DNA from: Alphaproteobacteria bacterium
Lineage (GTDB): Bacteria > Pseudomonadota > Alphaproteobacteria > UBA8366
Length of the DNA stretch: 64,000 bases
Reading direction: 5' to 3'
Assembly: GCA_009377445.1 (NCBI GenBank)
Contig: WHUA01000004.1
Coordinates: forward strand, 1 to 64,000
Shown here: positions 61,613 through 64,000 of the stretch, piece after piece
How positions within the stretch are numbered: position 1 is the first letter of the stretch
Layout: every line of letters starts with the position of its first letter
Notes under the pieces: model-generated
What the model was told of the DNA's origin: nothing
What the model saw: only the letters and a program-made list of their open reading frames with translations
The model's database searches: none
Position numbers and translations under genes: made by a program

Positions 61613-62797
61613 ATGGGCGCACTCGACGGAATACGCGTGCTCGACGCGAGCCAGGTGCTCGCCGGCCCGTTCAGCGCGCAGCTCATGGCCGACAGCGGCG
61701 CGGACGTGATTCGCGTCGAATCGACCGAAGGCGATCTCTGCCGCGGCTTCCCACCCGAGCGCGGCGGCCAGAGCACGACCTTCCTCACGGTCAACCGCGG
61801 CAAGCGCGGCATCGCGCTGAACCTGAAGACGCCGGAAGCGCGCGCCGTGCTGCACAGACTGGCATCCCGCGCCGACATCATGATTCAGAGCTTCCTGCCG
61901 GCCCGCGCCAAGGGTTTCGGCCTCGATTACGAGACGATCCGCGCGGTCAACGCCGGCATCGTCCACGTCACGATCTCCGGCTACGGCAGCGAAGGCCCGC
62001 TCAAGGACAAGGCCGGGCTCGACATGATGGTCAGCGCGTTCACCGGCCTCATGTCGATGACCGGCGACCCGGACCGGCCGCCGGTGCGCCTGGGCTCGCC
62101 CGTGATCGACATGAGCACCGGCATGATCGCCTACGGCGCGGCGATGACGGCGCTGGTCGCGCGCATGGGCGGCAAGGGCGGGCAGGCAGTGAACGTGTCG
62201 CTGATGGAGACCGCGCTCAACCTGCTCGCCTTCAACGCCACCAACTGGCTGACCGAGGGCCAGATCGGCCAGCGCGAGGGCTCGGGCTTCCTCCGCCTCG
62301 CCCCCTACGAAGCGCTGCAATGCGCCGACGGCCACATCCTGATCGGCGCGGCCAGCGACAGCGCCTGGCGGCGCGTCTGCGCGGCGCTGGAAGCGCCCGG
62401 GCTGGCCGAGGAGCCGCGCTTCCGCTCCAACGCCGACCGGGTCGGGAACCGTCCCGCGATGCGCGCGGAAATCGAGGCGATCCTGAAGAAGCGTCCGGCC
62501 GCGGAATGGATCGCCCGCTTCGACGCCGCCGGCGCGGTCGCCGCGCCGATCCACACCGTGGACGAGGTGTTCGCGCAGGAGCAGGTGACGGCCAACCGCA
62601 TGATCGTCGAGCGCCGGGACAGGGACGGCAGCACGCTCCGCACCGTCGGCACGCCGTTCAAGCTTTCCGGCACGCCGCCCGAGCCCGGCGCGGCGGCGCC
62701 GCATCTCGGTGAGCACACCGACGCGATCTTGCGAGATGAGCTCGAAATGTCGGCGTCGGAGATTGCAACGTTGCGGGAAAAGGGCGCCATACGATAG
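61613..62797 (+). CDS. Class III (CaiB/BaiF) CoA-transferase
   Basis: The 394-residue enzyme has GIRVLDASQVLAGPFSAQLMADSGADVIRVE, NRGKRGIALNLKTPEARAVL and catalytic D166 in GSPVIDMSTGMIAYG. It lies four bases after the luciferase-like gene and surely shares its transcript. The pair may activate an acid after an oxygenase step, but the order is an inference. Confidence 0.9.
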   Translation: MGALDGIRVLDASQVLAGPFSAQLMADSGADVIRVESTEGDLCRGFPPERGGQSTTFLTVNRGKRGIALNLKTPEARAVLHRLASRADIMIQSFLPARAKGFGLDYETIRAVNAGIVHVTISGYGSEGPLKDKAGLDMMVSAFTGLMSMTGDPDRPPVRLGSPVIDMSTGMIAYGAAMTALVARMGGKGGQAVNVSLMETALNLLAFNATNWLTEGQIGQREGSGFLRLAPYEALQCADGHILIGAASDSAWRRVCAALEAPGLAEEPRFRSNADRVGNRPAMRAEIEAILKKRPAAEWIARFDAAGAVAAPIHTVDEVFAQEQVTANRMIVERRDRDGSTLRTVGTPFKLSGTPPEPGAAAPHLGEHTDAILRDELEMSASEIATLREKGAIR

Positions 62798-62820
62798 GCG
62801 GCCGGGGTGCCGTTCCGTGG

Positions 62821-62857
62821 ATGCGCCGATCAAGTCGGCGCATGGCGGTTTTATTTT
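62821..62857 (+). terminator. Terminator after the CoA-transferase gene
   Basis: ATGCGCCGA-TCAAG-TCGGCGCAT is a perfect 9-base-pair stem (62821-62843) followed by GGCGGTTTTATTTTG. A second fragment of the CTCCCCGGCTTGATCGG repeat lies at ~62878-62894. The rest of the gap to the next gene holds nothing that I recognise. Confidence 0.65.
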
Positions 62858-63046
62858 GAAACCAATATTTCACCGTCACTCCCCGGCTTGATCGGCAAGT
62901 CTGCGGCACCCCCAAAAAAATCCCCATTGCACGGCGCCTCGCGCAGGACTAGAGTCCCACCGTCGGGGTAAACGCGATCTCCCGGCAGCTCCAAGGCACA
63001 TCGTCGCCCAAGCATCGCCGAGTTTCCCACACAGGGAGCTTGGGCA

Positions 63047-63910
63047 ATGGGCGACTCATCGATACCGCTTTCCCACACCGCGATTTCCCCGGACGCGCTG
63101 ATCCAATCCGTCGGCACGCCCGGCTTTCCCATCGTCTTCGACGTGCGGCGGCGCGAAGCCTACGACGCCGACGCCACCGTGCTTCCCACCGCCATGTGGC
63201 GCGACCACCGCGCCGCGCGCGATTGGGGCAAGCAGCTCGATCCGAACGGACGCATCGTCGTCTACTGCGTTCATGGCCATCAGGTGAGCCAGGCCGCGGC
63301 GGCGCTGCTCCGTTCGCTCGGCCTCGACGCCCGCTTCCTTGCCGGCGGCATCGAGGGCTACCGCGCGGCAGGCGGCCTTACGATCCGCAAATCGGGGCAG
63401 CCGAACCGCTCGGAGGGGAAACCCAGCCAGTGGGTGACGCGCGAGCGGCCGAAGATCGACCGCATCGCATGCCCCTGGTTCATCCGGCGTTTCATCGACC
63501 GCGATGCGCTGATCCACTACGTGCCGAAGGACTGGGTCGCGGCGACGGCGGCGGAGATCGGCGCAATCCCCTTCGATATCCCCGATGTCGATTTCTCCCA
63601 TGTCGGCGAGGCGTGCAGCTTCGACGCCTTCCTCGACCGCTTCGGCGTCGCCGATCCGGCGATGCAGCGGCTGGCGGATATCGTGCGCGGCGCCGATACG
63701 GCGCGGCTGGACCTCGCGCCGCAGGCGTCGGGACTGCTCGCCATGTCGCTCGGGCTGTCGGCGATCCACGACGACGACCGTGACATGCTGGCGCGCGGCC
63801 TCACGCTCTACGACGCGCTGTACGGCTGGTGCCGCTTCGCCGCCGAAGAAACGCACAACTGGCCGGTCCGGCAGCAGGGCGCCGGCGCCGCGGCGGAGCA
63901 CCGGGCATGA
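63047..63910 (+). CDS. Rhodanese-ChrB fusion protein (chromate resistance)
   Basis: The 287-residue product has an N-terminal rhodanese domain (~14-115) with active-site C74 in YCVHGHQVSQAAAAL, then a ChrB C-terminal domain (~130-275) with RIACPWFIRRFIDRDALIHYVP, DIPDVDFSHVGEACSFD and LYGWCRFAAEE. ChrB-type proteins sense or handle chromate beside ChrA. The stop overlaps the start of the next gene as ATGA. Confidence 0.88.
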   Translation: MGDSSIPLSHTAISPDALIQSVGTPGFPIVFDVRRREAYDADATVLPTAMWRDHRAARDWGKQLDPNGRIVVYCVHGHQVSQAAAALLRSLGLDARFLAGGIEGYRAAGGLTIRKSGQPNRSEGKPSQWVTRERPKIDRIACPWFIRRFIDRDALIHYVPKDWVAATAAEIGAIPFDIPDVDFSHVGEACSFDAFLDRFGVADPAMQRLADIVRGADTARLDLAPQASGLLAMSLGLSAIHDDDRDMLARGLTLYDALYGWCRFAAEETHNWPVRQQGAGAAAEHRA

Positions 63911-64000
63911 CGGACGTCGCACACATGGCGGCCGTCCGCCCGGCCGTTGCGCCGGTCGGCTTCGGCGAAGCATTCCGCACCTGGCTCCGCGTCGGCCTGC
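63907..64000 (+). CDS. chrA: Chromate transporter ChrA, N-terminal start (cut by window edge)
   Basis: Only 31 residues are visible: MTDVAHMAAVRPAVAPVGFG followed by EAFRTWLRVGL. The F-x-E-A-F-x-x-W-L-R-x-G-L pattern is the typical beginning of the ChrA/CHR family, which pumps chromate out of the cell. It is coupled to the ChrB fusion gene (ATGA overlap). Function is inferred from the short N-terminus plus context. Confidence 0.75.
   Translation, partial: MTDVAHMAAVRPAVAPVGFGEAFRTWLRVGL

Overview
The window is chromosomal DNA of a GC-rich (roughly two-thirds GC by eye) alphaproteobacterium, probably a Rhodospirillales- or Hyphomicrobiales-like soil or water organism. The evidence is the gene order dapA-smpB / UDG-NYN / rpoZ-spoT-pdxJ-acpS-lepB-rnc-era-recO, bacterial leucyltransferase Bpt, class III CoA-transferases in number, alphaproteobacterial intergenic palindromes and two CtrA-type TTAA-N7-TTAA motifs. 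I found no rRNA, tRNA, CRISPR array, insertion sequence or phage. Both edges cut genes: a metY 3' end on the left and a chrA 5' end on the right.

Region by region. 1-8.3 kb: housekeeping metabolism (metY end, PAS protein, hemB, an ornithine/lysine decarboxylase with a coupled hydrolase, penicillin-acylase-family enzyme, threonine dehydratase, flavin reductase). 8.9-11.7 kb: flagellar stator motA with two tandem motB paralogues behind a CtrA-type motif; the second MotB lacks a key residue of its peptidoglycan-binding site. 11.9-14.0 kb: pirin, isochorismatase-fold hydrolase, RDD membrane protein. 14.1-17.1 kb: a zinc-uptake locus (His-rich outer-membrane barrel, ZnuA-type binding protein, Zur) with two matching 18-bp palindromes that I read as Zur operators. 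17.2-23.9 kb: small membrane protein, TPR-methyltransferase, bpt, parC, MerR regulator divergent from a CDF transporter. 23.9-31.9 kb: leftward core cluster recO, era, rnc, lepB, acpS, pdxJ, spoT, rpoZ, interrupted by rightward mtgA. 32.3-40.7 kb: NYN protein, type-5 UDG, MFS transporter, Tat-exported kelch protein, smpB, dapA, lytic transglycosylase, hydrolase. 40.8-43.0 kb: bactofilin and its overlapping M23 peptidase, again with a CtrA-type motif upstream. 43.5-45.7 kb: rhodanese, MarR regulator and HlyD adaptor.

45.8-62.8 kb is an accessory catabolic island: three class III CoA-transferases, two crotonase-fold enzymes, dienelactone hydrolase, two alpha/beta hydrolases, GST, GFA-family protein, luciferase-like monooxygenase, and six TauD/TfdA-type 2-oxoglutarate dioxygenases, four of them a tandem array (52.9-56.5 kb). 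It carries no regulator or transporter of its own, and its substrate cannot be read from sequence. 63.0-64.0 kb starts a chromate-resistance pair (rhodanese-ChrB fusion, then chrA).

Intergenic space is rich in repeats. One composite, REP-like element of about 200 bp occurs three times, each time between convergent genes; shorter single- or double-palindrome forms occur elsewhere. A second CT/AG-rich family fills 24.6 kb and 56.5-56.9 kb.
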